DNA of 38,772 nucleotides from Saprospiraceae bacterium. Lineage in GTDB: Bacteria > Bacteroidota > Bacteroidia > Chitinophagales > Saprospiraceae. The stretch lies in contig JANWXM010000031.1 in assembly GCA_025055285.1 (NCBI GenBank), forward strand, positions 1 through 38,772, given 5' to 3'. The position numbers were made by a program, and so were the translations under genes. Each line of letters starts with the position of its first letter. Positions within the stretch are counted from its first letter, which is position 1. The notes beneath the pieces were generated by a model, which ran no database searches, had not been told where the DNA came from, and saw only the letters and a list, made by a program, of their open reading frames with translations. Shown piece by piece: positions 1 to 8,494 of the stretch.

Positions 1-98
1 ACCAACTGGTGTACGTACGCCGTCTTGTCTACGTACTTGTAGCCCTCCGCGCGAATTGTCCGAAAGTCCTGGATGCCGATAGGTAGTTTGAAACTCAT
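1..98 (-). CDS. AAA-ATPase-like / PD-(D/E)XK family protein, N-terminal fragment (runs off the window)
   Basis: The first 32 codons read MSFKLPIGIQDFRTIRAEGY followed by KYVDKTAYVHQL, the characteristic N-terminus of the AAA-ATPase-like family (PF09820) that usually carries a PD-(D/E)XK nuclease-like domain (PF08011) at its C-terminus. Full members are about 500 residues, so only the extreme N-terminus is here and the Walker region lies beyond the edge. The ATG at 96-98 follows a good promoter. These proteins are abundant, multicopy and poorly characterised in Bacteroidetes. The last 226 bases of the window encode the C-terminus of the same family on the same strand. Confidence 0.85.
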   Translation of the reverse strand, partial: MSFKLPIGIQDFRTIRAEGYKYVDKTAYVHQL

Positions 99-114
99 GC
101 CGAGGTGTTTTGGA

Positions 115-145
115 CAAAGGTAGCGAACCAAATTTCCTCAGACAA
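115..145 (-). promoter_or_regulatory. Bacteroidetes-type promoter for the AAA-ATPase-like gene
   Basis: On the minus strand TTG (145-143), a 20-base spacer and TACCTTTG (122-115) match the Bacteroidetes sigma consensus TTG-N19-TAnnTTTG. The -7 element ends 16 bases before the ATG at 98, implying a very short leader. Confidence 0.6.
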
Positions 146-282
146 TTGAATATTCTTCCTTCCTTTCGTACAACCCCAACGTCTAAGACTTGTTTGAAAT
201 TGGCGTTGACTTGCCTTTCTTTGCACTTGCTCACTGAGTTACAGCGTGTTTCTTCAAGTAAGCCTACCAGATATTTCGCTTT

Positions 283-912
283 ATGATTTGGACGCGCAAT
301 CTTTGCTTTGCCTACAACACAAGCACAGTCTTTCGTTTTCCTGATCTCATATGTGAAAAAGGCCAAGGTTTATTAATCAGTGGTGCTTCGGGAAAGGGTA
401 AGACGACTCTGCTGCATTTATTGGCGGGTTTACTCAATCCGCACGATGGAGAAATTTGGATAGGAAACGAAAATTTGGCCATTTTGCGAGGCCATAAATT
501 AGATCGTTTTCGCGCTCAGCATATCGGGCTGGTTTTTCAGCAAGCGCACTTTATTGCATCGCTCAGTGTGCTTGAAAATCTCGTAGCTGCTGGATGGTTG
601 TCTACGGGTAGAAAAGATCGGGAAAAGGCCCAGCATCTGTTAGATCGCTTAGGAGTCGGTTCGCTTGCTCACTATAAACCGCATCAGCTTAGTGCTGGTC
701 AGCAGCAGCGGGCCGCTATCGCACGCGCCTTAATGAATAATCCTATAGTGTTGTTAGCAGACGAACCTACTTCCAGTCTGGACGACGAGAATGCACAAAT
801 TGTGGCCGACCTGCTGCTTCAGCAGGCAGAGGAAATCAAGGCTAGTCTAATTGTAGTTACTCACGATTATCGCCTTAAGAAATATTTCTCCCAAAGCATC
901 CATTTGTCATGA
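283..912 (+). CDS. ABC transporter ATP-binding protein (LolD/MacB-like)
   Basis: A 209-residue nucleotide-binding subunit. Visible motifs are Walker A GASGKGKTT (34-42), Q-loop around 86-87, signature LSAGQ (136-140), Walker B VLLADEP (156-162), a D-loop SSLD and H-loop His194. Size and sequence fit the LolD/MacB branch, which works with FtsX-type permeases. The stop overlaps the next start as ATGA, so it is translationally coupled to the permease. Together with the DUF3299 gene the set resembles the ABC part of the zinc-regulated Zrg cluster of Vibrio, rather than a lipoprotein exporter. The exact substrate is an inference. Confidence 0.9.
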   Translation: MIWTRNLCFAYNTSTVFRFPDLICEKGQGLLISGASGKGKTTLLHLLAGLLNPHDGEIWIGNENLAILRGHKLDRFRAQHIGLVFQQAHFIASLSVLENLVAAGWLSTGRKDREKAQHLLDRLGVGSLAHYKPHQLSAGQQQRAAIARALMNNPIVLLADEPTSSLDDENAQIVADLLLQQAEEIKASLIVVTHDYRLKKYFSQSIHLS

Positions 913-2084
913 TTCCCTACATTGCTCGAAAGAATATAACTCACCGCCCTCTAAATGCATTATTAAGCTTGGTACTCTTAAGCGCTGGTGTGGCCATCAT
1001 CTCGCTTCTCATTCTATTAAGTGAGCGGGTACGCCGGCAATTTGAAGCTAACCTGGAGGGCATAGATATGGTCATGGGTGCAAAGGGCAGTCCTTTGCAG
1101 CTCATTCTCTCGGCAATATACCAAATAGATGCCCCTACAGGAAATATTCGCCTCTCTGAAGCGCTACCCTGGATGCAGCAACGGCTTGTGGAGCAAGCCA
1201 TTCCACTCGCTTATGGCGATTCTTATGCTGGATATCGCATCGTGGGCACAACACCGAGTTATTGGGAACACTATGGTGCCTCCATATCGCAAGGGCGCGC
1301 ATTTTCTGAAGATTTTGAGGCTGTAGTAGGAGCGGTTGCTGCCCAGAGATTGGGCCTATCGTTGGGCAGCACTTTTTTAAGTGTTCACGGAATTAGCGAG
1401 GAGGGCGAAGCACATGAACATCCCTATCGAGTGGTAGGTATTCTTTCGCCCACCGGCAAAGTTGTGGACAACCTTATCCTATGCTCGTTGGAAAGTGTTT
1501 GGCACATCCATGCCCATGCACTGGAAGACGACACCGCGCGAGAAATCACCGCTGTACTCTTCAAGTTTCGCAGTCCAATGCCGTTAGTACAATGGCCTCG
1601 CCAGGTTGCTGAAAAAACCCAGATGCAGTTAGTATCTCCTGCAGTAGAAGTCAATCGTTTGCTCAGTTTGATTGGTGTCGGCATTGAAGCGCTTACGTGG
1701 TTGGGCTGGGCTATTGTGGCTCTAGCAGCCCTGAGTGTTTTTGTGGCTCTGTATCGCGCTTTGGAAGAGCGCCGTTATGAACTGGCCCTAATGCGTGCAA
1801 TGGGAGCTAGCCGCGGTCAAGTGGTCCAGCTTTTAGTATGCGAAAGCTTATGGTTATGTCTAGCGGGGTATGTCGCAGGGCTTCTCCTAAGTCGTGCAGG
1901 GCTTTGGGCAATTTCCCAGGCAGCTGAACGTGAATTTCGACTGTCTTTGGAACAGTATGGCTTTCGTTGGATGCAGGAGGGCAGTTTATTATTAGCCATC
2001 TTAATGGTTGGTCTGCTTGCTGCACTTATTCCTGCCTGGAAAGCTTATCGAATGAATATCGCACAAACTCTTCAATATGCATAA
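909..2084 (+). CDS. FtsX-like/MacB-type ABC transporter permease
   Basis: 391 residues with the layout of the FtsX/MacB permease family: one N-terminal membrane helix (about 16-40), a large periplasmic domain (about 41-255), then three C-terminal helices (about 259-283, 306-330, 358-380). The segment ERRYELALMRAMGASRGQVV before the third helix is typical of the cytoplasmic coupling loop. Members usually dimerise and do mechanotransmission or extraction from the inner membrane instead of classical import. The start overlaps the ATPase gene by 4 bases, and the end overlaps the DUF3299 gene by 8, so the three are one operon. Confidence 0.9.
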   Translation: MIPYIARKNITHRPLNALLSLVLLSAGVAIISLLILLSERVRRQFEANLEGIDMVMGAKGSPLQLILSAIYQIDAPTGNIRLSEALPWMQQRLVEQAIPLAYGDSYAGYRIVGTTPSYWEHYGASISQGRAFSEDFEAVVGAVAAQRLGLSLGSTFLSVHGISEEGEAHEHPYRVVGILSPTGKVVDNLILCSLESVWHIHAHALEDDTAREITAVLFKFRSPMPLVQWPRQVAEKTQMQLVSPAVEVNRLLSLIGVGIEALTWLGWAIVALAALSVFVALYRALEERRYELALMRAMGASRGQVVQLLVCESLWLCLAGYVAGLLLSRAGLWAISQAAEREFRLSLEQYGFRWMQEGSLLLAILMVGLLAALIPAWKAYRMNIAQTLQYA

Positions 2085-2727
2085 ATTGCAATATTTCCTA
2101 ACCGCATTAACTGCTCTTTTGTTGCCCTTCTTTGTCAACTCTTTTCAACAATGTTTACCTCCCTTGGCGCAGAAATCCGGTTTTACCGCCAGCCCAGTAT
2201 TGGCCTCCAACAGTAGGAGAGTGTTTGAGTCGGGCGTTGGATCAACAAATTTCTTTACTACATCCTCTAATGGTGACTCTAAAGGGCCTCATCTTCAAAT
2301 TTTTTCGTTCAGAATGCGAGCGAGTGAAGCCCTTCACTTCATTTGTCGAGACACATTGATTCCTTTAGATTGGCAAGTACTGCGCGATGTTCAATACAAG
2401 CGCAAGTACCACGCAGAATATGATGAGTATTTTGAGTATCCGATTTTCGGGCCAAAAGTGAGGGCTATTGAAGGTAAAAAAATTGAAATACAAGGATATA
2501 TCATCCCTTTAGGAGGAGGAGTGTATGCCTTGAGCAAAAATCCATATGCTGCATGCTTTTTTTGTGGAGGAGCTGGACCTGAAACGGTTATTGGGCTCAA
2601 TTTTTCCAAAACACCCAAACGCCTCAGAGTAGATGATTATCTGCGTGTTAGAGGCATATTTCACTTGAATGATACGGACGTAGATCAGTTTATGTATCAG
2701 CTCAATGCCGCTGAGATCGCTCCGTAG
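2077..2727 (+). CDS. DUF3299 domain protein, exported
   Basis: 216 residues. A hydrophobic N-terminus (about 3-22) acts as a signal peptide; residues 24-90 are not recognisable. From about 97 the DUF3299 pattern is clear: W99, FGPKVRAIEGKKIEIQGYII, then CFFCG with Cys160 and Cys163 and PET. The two cysteines could hold a metal or form a disulfide. The family has no proven activity; in Vibrio a DUF3299 gene (zrgD) sits with an ABC pair in a zinc-regulated operon. The 8-base overlap with the permease gene supports a shared role. No DUF2796 (ZrgA-like) metal-binding partner is present in the window. Confidence 0.8.
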   Translation: MHKLQYFLTALTALLLPFFVNSFQQCLPPLAQKSGFTASPVLASNSRRVFESGVGSTNFFTTSSNGDSKGPHLQIFSFRMRASEALHFICRDTLIPLDWQVLRDVQYKRKYHAEYDEYFEYPIFGPKVRAIEGKKIEIQGYIIPLGGGVYALSKNPYAACFFCGGAGPETVIGLNFSKTPKRLRVDDYLRVRGIFHLNDTDVDQFMYQLNAAEIAP

Positions 2728-3055
2728 AAGTTGATTAAAGCTGGCTTGAATTTTTTGTAGCGCAACTTCACTAGCGTCTAAGTGGCGCAAATGAACTACT
2801 CCAGCAATGTTGTTCTGACATGCAGTTTACACTTGCTATTGGCACTTTTTGCGCGGATTGTTGTGTACTCGCCCCTACGGCCATATGAGGAAGCACCGCC
2901 TTCCTATTTTCGGGCTAACCATAGAAAGCGAGTAGCTTAGATAGAAACTCGCCTCTACGCTCGTCCTCAATTCGCCTTATGCGCGGCGCCTTGCGAAACA
3001 AATTTTGTGAAGGATCTCTCAGAGAAATGAAGAAACGCTACCTGTACCACGGGCG
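2728..3055. other. Intergenic region between convergent genes, nothing coding seen
   Basis: Lies between the DUF3299 gene (plus) and the anti-sigma gene (minus). It holds an imperfect 13-base direct repeat, ACTCGCCCCTACG at 2867 and ACTCGCCTCTACG at 2947, of unknown meaning. I found no convincing terminator hairpin with a T-tract. A plus-strand open frame starting near 2979 is antisense to the anti-sigma gene and looks like a shadow. Confidence 0.5.
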
Positions 3056-3667
3056 TTACTCATTCTTTTCTGGCATGACCAGTTCTCGAATAGCGGGCGG
3101 AACTGCCGTAGGCCGTGGTATACTTGTCCGCATAGGCAACGGCGAAAGAGGTCGAGCCCAAGGAGCGCGTCGCAAGGCCTCCACTTCAAGGCGAATTGTC
3201 GTGTTGGGAGCAGGTACGCTTCCTGGCAACGGAAGACTACTAAGCGGCAGAGGCGCGGCTTTGCGAGTTGGGCGAGCTATGAGCGCTCTTGTTTGCTTGG
3301 GTGTTTTCGCAGGAGATTTTGCGCTTTGCTTCTCCACGGGTAAGGCTATTTCTTCTACGCGAGGATCTGTATCAACTGCTGCTTCCTCAGAGGAATGAAG
3401 AGGAAGGGCAGATTTCTCCGGCGGTGAAGAAGAGTGCGTATTCCACCACCATAGTCCGACGAAAAGCGCTGTAGAGAGAGCGCCCACCAAAATCCAGATC
3501 GTATATGAATTGCCGCCTAAACGCGGCCTTGCTCGCAAATGCTTGTGAATGCCCTCCCATACGTGCGGTGAGGGCACATCCCAACCCGAAGGCGAGGGGG
3601 TATCTGGCAAATCTTCGAAAGCTCGGCGGAACAACTCTTCGAGCGGAATAAATTCTTTATTTTCCAT
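3056..3667 (-). CDS. Putative membrane-anchored anti-sigma factor
   Basis: 203 residues. The N-terminal part (LEELFRRAFEDLP ... VWEGIHKHL, about 8-45) matches the short cytoplasmic segment common in Bacteroidetes anti-sigma factors that ends in a vW-x-x-I-x-x-x-L pattern. One membrane helix follows (about 56-76), then a Pro/Ala/Lys/Arg-rich, low-complexity periplasmic tail. It starts 35 bases after the ECF sigma stop, so the two are one operon, and it most likely sequesters that sigma factor. It lacks the His/Cys pattern of zinc anti-sigma (ZAS) proteins. The assignment rests on architecture and context more than on strong sequence identity. Confidence 0.7.
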   Translation of the reverse strand: MENKEFIPLEELFRRAFEDLPDTPSPSGWDVPSPHVWEGIHKHLRARPRLGGNSYTIWILVGALSTALFVGLWWWNTHSSSPPEKSALPLHSSEEAAVDTDPRVEEIALPVEKQSAKSPAKTPKQTRALIARPTRKAAPLPLSSLPLPGSVPAPNTTIRLEVEALRRAPWARPLSPLPMRTSIPRPTAVPPAIRELVMPEKNE

Positions 3668-3702
3668 ATTTATACGGCGTAATCCAAGGAATTGAGCAAT
3701 TT

Positions 3703-4248
3703 TTACATAATAAATGATTTATCTACGATGCGCTTGAGATATTCTCGGGCTTTGAACAACTGACTTTTGCTTGTTCCTACCGAAATACCGAGTTGTTCGG
3801 CGATTTCTTCATGGCTATAGCCTTCAATGACGTATAGATTAAATACGGCCCGATATCCTGGTGGCAGGCGCTGTAGGTATTTGAGCAAAGTTTGGGCGTC
3901 GAGGTTGGAGGCAAGGTCCTCCTCAGTTCGCAGTAAGTTCTCGAAGGGCGTATAGTCTGGTGTATCGCATAAAAAGTTGCGCTGTCTGCGCAAGTGGCTC
4001 AAGGCTGTATTTACCATAATCCGCCGTATCCAGCCGCCCAAGGCTCCTTCGCCTCGAAACTGCGCCATGTCCCGAAATACACGGATAAAGCCATCTTGAA
4101 GCATATCCTCTGCCTCGGCCCGGTCTCGTGCAAAGCGCAAAACCACCCGAAACATCGGGACACTGTACTTCTGGTAGAGTGCCTTCTCGTGGGCCGGGCT
4201 TCCGTTTAATACGCCTTGCACTAATTCCTGGTCGGTTAGTTGTTGCAT
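3703..4248 (-). CDS. ECF-family RNA polymerase sigma factor
   Basis: 181 residues from ATG 4248 (MQQLTDQELVQGVLNGSP). Region 2 is seen in YSVPMFRVVLRFARDRAEAE and the following DMLQDGFIRVF; region 4 with its helix-turn-helix is in YSHEEIAEQLGISVGTSKSQ near the C-terminus. An upstream in-frame start at 4287 would add 13 residues with no family similarity, so I prefer 4248. It is followed by its probable membrane anti-sigma factor. No target regulon can be read from the window, although downstream Bacteroidetes pairs of this kind often answer envelope stress or surface signals. Confidence 0.92.
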   Translation of the reverse strand: MQQLTDQELVQGVLNGSPAHEKALYQKYSVPMFRVVLRFARDRAEAEDMLQDGFIRVFRDMAQFRGEGALGGWIRRIMVNTALSHLRRQRNFLCDTPDYTPFENLLRTEEDLASNLDAQTLLKYLQRLPPGYRAVFNLYVIEGYSHEEIAEQLGISVGTSKSQLFKAREYLKRIVDKSFIM

Positions 4249-4687
4249 GTTGAACGGATGTACATTGGGTGAAAAAACTTTCCTCAAGGTTGCCTTAGCA
4301 CGCTACTTTCTACAAAAAAGAACGAAAGAGCATCCTCAAAAAATTTAAGAAAATTATTTTTTATACCTTTCGAAACGAGCTGCGCCTCTAGCGCCGTAAA
4401 ACAGAATTTTTGAGATAAATAATTTTTTATTCTACAATGGCGGCATTTTTTTAAATGAAAAATAAAGTCATGTCGTAATTTTTTTAAAGAATCCTTGGAG
4501 TAGATCTTTGATTGAAGCAGCGGCCACAAAAACAGTCCTTTATAACGCTTAAAGAGAGGAAAGTTTTGTATGCCACAAACAAATTAAGGGTCTCTTGGCT
4601 TCTTTTCAGTGGAATGTTCAAAGTGCGAAGAGAACAGCGTCGCCCATCGGAAAAGCCGCTACCTTTGCGTCGAAAAAGGCATCTTAC
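4249..4687. promoter_or_regulatory. Divergent control region of the sigma operon and alaS
   Basis: An AT-rich 440-base gap. On the plus strand TACCTTTG (4660-4667) is a good -7 element for alaS, 20 bases before its ATG, but no TTG stands at the expected -33 place. For the minus-strand sigma gene I found no CAAAnnTA match. The long A/T runs (4331-4365, 4407-4490) hold no open frame worth calling. Confidence 0.45.
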
Positions 4688-7327
4688 ATGACTTCGCGTC
4701 AAATCCGTCGGCAATTTCTCGATTTCTTTGCCGCAAGAGGGCACAAAATCATCCCTTCGGCGCCAATTGTGGCCAAAAACGATCCGACACTCATGTTTGT
4801 CAACTCGGGCATGGCGCCGCTAAAGGATTATTTTTTAGGCCACCAAACTCCTCCTGCTCCTCGCGTAGCCAACACGCAGAAGTGTCTACGCGTCACAGGA
4901 AAGCACAACGATCTAGAAGACGTTGGACGCGATGGTTATCACCATACCATGTTTGAGATGTTGGGCAACTGGTCATTTGGTGATTATTTCAAAAAGGAAG
5001 CCATCGCTTGGTCGTGGGAGTTGCTTACCGAAGTTTATCGACTGCCTAAAGACCGTCTCTACGTTACTGTTTTTAAAGGCGATGCTGCGGAAAATTTGCC
5101 CTTCGACGAAGAAGCTCGCGCTGAATGGCTTAAATACTTGCCCGAAGACCGGATCTTAGCCTTTGGCAAAAAAGAAAATTTCTGGGAAATGGGCGACCAA
5201 GGGCCGTGTGGCCCTTGCTCCGAGATTCATATTGACCTACGCCCTCCGGCAGAACGCGCACAAAAAGATGCTCGTGAGTTGGTCAATGCCGATGACCCCA
5301 ATGTGATCGAGATTTGGAACAATGTCTTCATGCAATTCAATCGCCGGGCCGATGGTACCTTAGAAGAGCTGCCAGCAAAAAGTGTAGATACTGGCATGGG
5401 CTTCGAGCGCTTGTGCCGAGCCATACAAGGTGTTGCATCCAACTACGATACAGACCTGTGGCGTCCGCTTTTTGATTTTTTGGAGAAATACACGGGCATC
5501 CGTTATGAAGGCACCTATCCAGGCCTACATACTAGCTGGAAAATGAGTGACATAGCTATGCGCGTCGTGGCTGATCATTTGCGCGCAGTATGTTTTACCA
5601 TCGCCGACGGTGAACTGCCTTCTAATACGGGAGCAGGCTATGTTATTCGACGTATCCTGCGGCGGGCGGTGCGGTACTATTACTCCTTCCTGAGTCAGAA
5701 GGAACCGCTTCTGTACCGAATAGCTCCCATATTGGCGGAGGAATTTTCCGACGTTTTCCCCGAGCTCAAGGCGCAAATTGATTTCGTCGTTCGCGTTATT
5801 CTCGAAGAAGAAAAAGCCTTCCTGCGCACCTTAGAAAGCGGCTTAAGGCGAATCGAGGCCCTGCACATAAAAGATAATGTGCTTGACGGCCGCCAGGCAT
5901 TCGAACTGTACGACACGTTCGGCTTTCCTATTGACCTAACGCGCCTTATTGCTCGCGAAAAAGGTTGGTCTGTAGATGAGGCGGGTTTTGAGAAGGCCCT
6001 ACAAGAACAAAAAGAACGCTCGCGAAAAGACGCTGCTAAAGAAGTGGGAGATTGGGTCATCCTTCGCGAAGAGAGTGATCCTGTCTTCGTCGGTTATGAC
6101 CTTCTCGAAGTGAACGACGCCTACGTGATAAAATACCGCACTGTTCAGGTGAAGGGAAAGCCACAATACCATGTTGTGCTTAATCGCACACCTTTTTATC
6201 CTGAAGGCGGTGGTCAGGTAGGAGATACGGGTTGGATGTATTTTGGCGAGGAAGAAATTCGAGTGCTTGATACAAAAAAAGAGAATGATTTAATCATTCA
6301 TTTTCTCGAGCACATACCTGCTTCCATTGAGGTGCCTGCTGTGCGCGCTGTAGTGGAGGCGCGCCGGCGTCAACTTATTGAAAACAATCATTCGGCTACC
6401 CATTTGCTTCATGCTGCGCTCCGTCGTGTGCTTGGTCAGCATGTGCAGCAGAAGGGCTCTTATCTTGATGACCAAATCTTGCGCTTCGATTTTTCACATT
6501 TTCAGAAAGTTACGGAGGAAGAACTGGCCCAGATCGAGCAATTGGTGAATGAAAAAATTCGAGAGAATATCCCCCTTGAGGAAGCGCGCAATATTCCCAT
6601 TGAGGAGGCCCAGAAAGCGGGAGCTATGATGCTTTTTGGCGAGAAGTATGGTGAGCGTGTGCGCATGATTACTTTTGACCCTGCCTACTCCCGCGAACTT
6701 TGCGGCGGCTGTCATGTAAAGCAAACTGGGCGCATTGGTTTTTTTAAGATTATCTCTGAAAGCGCTATTGCTGCCGGTGTTCGGCGCATCGAAGCGCTCA
6801 CTGCATCAGCTGCTGAGCGCTATGTAGCTACTTTGGAGCGAGAAGTTGCAGCCATACGAGCCCTATTGAAAGCTCAAGAGCCTGCCCGCGCCGTGGCTGA
6901 GCTTCAAGAAGAAAATAAGCGATTGCACAAAGAAATTGAACGGCTTCTGTTGCAACAAGCGAGTCAATTGCGTGAACGTTTACTTCAACAAGTAGAGCGC
7001 CACAACGGCTTTTCTATTCTCGTTGCTGTTGTGCCTTTGAGCGATGCCAACATCGTCAAAACGTTAGCGCACGAACTAGAGCGCGAACTAGGAGTTGCTG
7101 TGGTGGCTCTGGGTTCCATTAGCGGAGAAAAACCACTCCTCACAGTGCGCATTAGTGAAACTTTAGTTAAGGAGCGAGGCCTCCACGCAGGTAATATTGC
7201 CCGCGAAATTGCCCAGAAATACCTCCGCGGAGGCGGAGGAGGGCAACCTTCTTTCGCTACAGCAGGTGGTACTGACGCCTCCCGCTTGTTGGAGGCCGTG
7301 CAAGCAGTAAAAGCTCTTTTGACCTGA
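4688..7327 (+). CDS. alaS: Alanine--tRNA ligase
   Basis: 879 residues from ATG 4688, close to the usual 875. It attaches alanine to tRNA-Ala in the cytoplasm. The order is class II catalytic core (from RRQFLDFFAARGHKIIPSAP), tRNA-recognition helices, editing domain with the metal-binding pattern NHSATH and CGGCH, a coiled-coil stretch near 735-790, and a C-Ala domain ending in a Gly-rich RGGGGGQPS segment. A longer frame opening at TTG 4595 would add 31 unconserved residues and contain the likely promoter, so I reject it. Monocistronic by its surroundings. Confidence 0.97.
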   Translation: MTSRQIRRQFLDFFAARGHKIIPSAPIVAKNDPTLMFVNSGMAPLKDYFLGHQTPPAPRVANTQKCLRVTGKHNDLEDVGRDGYHHTMFEMLGNWSFGDYFKKEAIAWSWELLTEVYRLPKDRLYVTVFKGDAAENLPFDEEARAEWLKYLPEDRILAFGKKENFWEMGDQGPCGPCSEIHIDLRPPAERAQKDARELVNADDPNVIEIWNNVFMQFNRRADGTLEELPAKSVDTGMGFERLCRAIQGVASNYDTDLWRPLFDFLEKYTGIRYEGTYPGLHTSWKMSDIAMRVVADHLRAVCFTIADGELPSNTGAGYVIRRILRRAVRYYYSFLSQKEPLLYRIAPILAEEFSDVFPELKAQIDFVVRVILEEEKAFLRTLESGLRRIEALHIKDNVLDGRQAFELYDTFGFPIDLTRLIAREKGWSVDEAGFEKALQEQKERSRKDAAKEVGDWVILREESDPVFVGYDLLEVNDAYVIKYRTVQVKGKPQYHVVLNRTPFYPEGGGQVGDTGWMYFGEEEIRVLDTKKENDLIIHFLEHIPASIEVPAVRAVVEARRRQLIENNHSATHLLHAALRRVLGQHVQQKGSYLDDQILRFDFSHFQKVTEEELAQIEQLVNEKIRENIPLEEARNIPIEEAQKAGAMMLFGEKYGERVRMITFDPAYSRELCGGCHVKQTGRIGFFKIISESAIAAGVRRIEALTASAAERYVATLEREVAAIRALLKAQEPARAVAELQEENKRLHKEIERLLLQQASQLRERLLQQVERHNGFSILVAVVPLSDANIVKTLAHELERELGVAVVALGSISGEKPLLTVRISETLVKERGLHAGNIAREIAQKYLRGGGGGQPSFATAGGTDASRLLEAVQAVKALLT

Positions 7328-7342
7328 GGCACGCGCAAACGA

Positions 7343-7397
7343 AAGCCCGATTCGCGCACCCAATCAACTTACGTCTTCTTGTACGCGCATCGGGCTT
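7343..7397. terminator. Imperfect inverted repeat between alaS and the convergent tRNA gene
   Basis: AAGCCCGAT (7343-7351) plus GCGC (7354-7357) pairs with GCGC (7385-7388) plus ATCGGGCTT (7389-7397), a 13-bp stem with a 2-base bulge and a 27-base loop. There is no T-tract on either side, so it is a weak, possibly two-way, terminator for the converging alaS and tRNA transcripts. Confidence 0.4.
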
Positions 7398-7408
7398 GTG
7401 GCCTTATG

Positions 7409-7482
7409 TAGCGCGGGGGAGGCTTGAACTCCCGACCTTATGATTATGAATCATACGCTCTGACCAGCTGAGCTACCGCGCC
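7409..7482 (-). tRNA. tRNA with CAT anticodon (tRNA-Met, possibly tRNA-Ile2)
   Basis: A complete cloverleaf of 74 bases. Acceptor arm GGCGCGG pairs with CCGCGCT (one G-U at 1-72), the D arm is GCTC/GAGC, the anticodon stem TATGA/TCATA encloses loop TTCATAA with anticodon CAT, and the T arm is GGGAG-TTCAAGC-CTCCC. Discriminator A73; CCA is not encoded. The G1-U72 pair and GAGC D stem do not fit an initiator, which should have a C1-A72 mismatch in most bacteria. Elongator Met is the likelier identity, but a tilS-modified Ile2 tRNA cannot be excluded by eye. Confidence 0.93.
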
Positions 7483-7498
7483 ATATTTTTTCGACCTG

Positions 7499-7531
7499 CA
7501 AAGATACGCACGGGAAATCTAGAAAAAACAA
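7499..7531 (-). promoter_or_regulatory. Probable promoter of the tRNA gene
   Basis: On the minus strand TATCTTTG (7506-7499) fits TAnnTTTG and sits 16 bases before the mature tRNA 5' end. A TTG at 7531-7529 lies 22 bases further up, slightly long spacing. Confidence 0.5.
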
Positions 7532-8494
7532 CGTCATAGGGTAATTTTCCTAAAAATAATTGTATGGCATAAACCCTTGAGCGCCTGTCTTGCGGAAAGC
7601 ATTTTTGCGCGAAAATTAAACAGGAGCACTGACCAACCCTGCTGTAGAGGTTTAGCGCCTTCTCGTATGCCCAAGAGTACTTGTTCCTCAGTGCGCAAGG
7701 CTTCCGATGCAGAGGTATTATCAAGATTGACCTAGAAGTGTTAAAAAAGCATCGAAGGAAGGGAATATCTTGCTTGAAGACAGGGCAGGCATCCTAATAG
7801 GCGACTTTGCGCTTTGGTCGCCAAAGGAGAAGCTGGCCGTTCCTGTATTCGGCATTGTTACTTATCTGTTGGGGAAGAAAAATTGTTTAGGCATATGAGG
7901 GCTCAGGTCATGGAGATTGCTGTAGATAAACGAGGGGGCTCACGGAACTAATCTCTTTGCCAGATGCGGTATTGCTACAAGTGTTGACGATTTTTTCTCT
8001 CTAATTGGTCGTCAAATTGGAGCGATGCGTATCTCAAAAAGTTGCTTTGTTCGAACTATCGGCTGCACACGAGCTGTTGTTGGAGATTTTAGTACTGCAA
8101 ACTTGCGAACGCCCTACTTTTCTGCTGTCGGTTACCAGGCAGAGCAAAATCCCTTTTTTAGAAGCGCTTGGTGGCGTTATTCAGTGCGTGTTTTACTTCT
8201 GCATTCGAACGTCCCAATCTCCTCGTAAGTTGATTAAGAAACCTGAGGTTTCGACACTATCGAAGTGAGGAAGTATCCTTCTGTAGACCGCGTAGTATGC
8301 AAACGTAGTTTGGCTGCTCAGATGCGTTTGTAGGGTGAGAGGAAAGCAGGGTGAAGTGCAGTACTGCCCTAAAACTGAAGCTACAACATTTCTGCTGAAA
8401 TATTTGAAAAAGAGGCATTAGCGAAAACGATGATGCACTCAAATTTTTTGAAATGCGCGTGCAAGGAAAGGAGGTTGCCTGTCTGACGACGAAG
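7532..8494. other. Gene-poor kilobase, possible non-coding RNA source
   Basis: No convincing protein gene. Overlapping small frames at 8005-8268 and 8025-8228 are unrelated to any family I know, lack good start signals and overlap each other. Small hairpins are visible: CTTTGG-TCG-CCAAAG (7812-7826), with an alternative GGCGAC (7800-7805)/GTCGCC (7817-7822), and TTGACGA (7984-7990)/TCGTCAA (8009-8015). The region ends at a plus-strand terminator, which suggests plus-strand transcription of something here. I could not match it to tmRNA, RNase P RNA, SRP RNA or 6S RNA. Confidence 0.4.

Noticed and set aside
2867-2959. Direct repeat pair ACTCGCCnCTACG as a possible CRISPR or mobile element trace
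   Set aside because: Only two short copies with a mismatch, no regular spacing, no cas genes or transposase in the window.
2979-3398. Plus-strand open frame of 139 codons
   Set aside because: It is antisense to the anti-sigma gene, has low-complexity Arg/Gly/Ser content, and no recognisable domain.
4595-4687. Upstream TTG start extending alaS by 31 residues
   Set aside because: The added residues are not family-like, the codon is TTG, and the likely alaS promoter element (4660-4667) would lie inside the gene.
7409-7482. Initiator tRNA-fMet identity for the CAT tRNA
   Set aside because: It has a G1-U72 pair and lacks the anticodon-stem run of three G-C pairs seen in initiator tRNAs.
8005-8268. 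Two overlapping small open frames in the gene-poor region
   Set aside because: They overlap in different frames, show no motif or signal, and have no ribosome-binding or promoter support; either could be chance.
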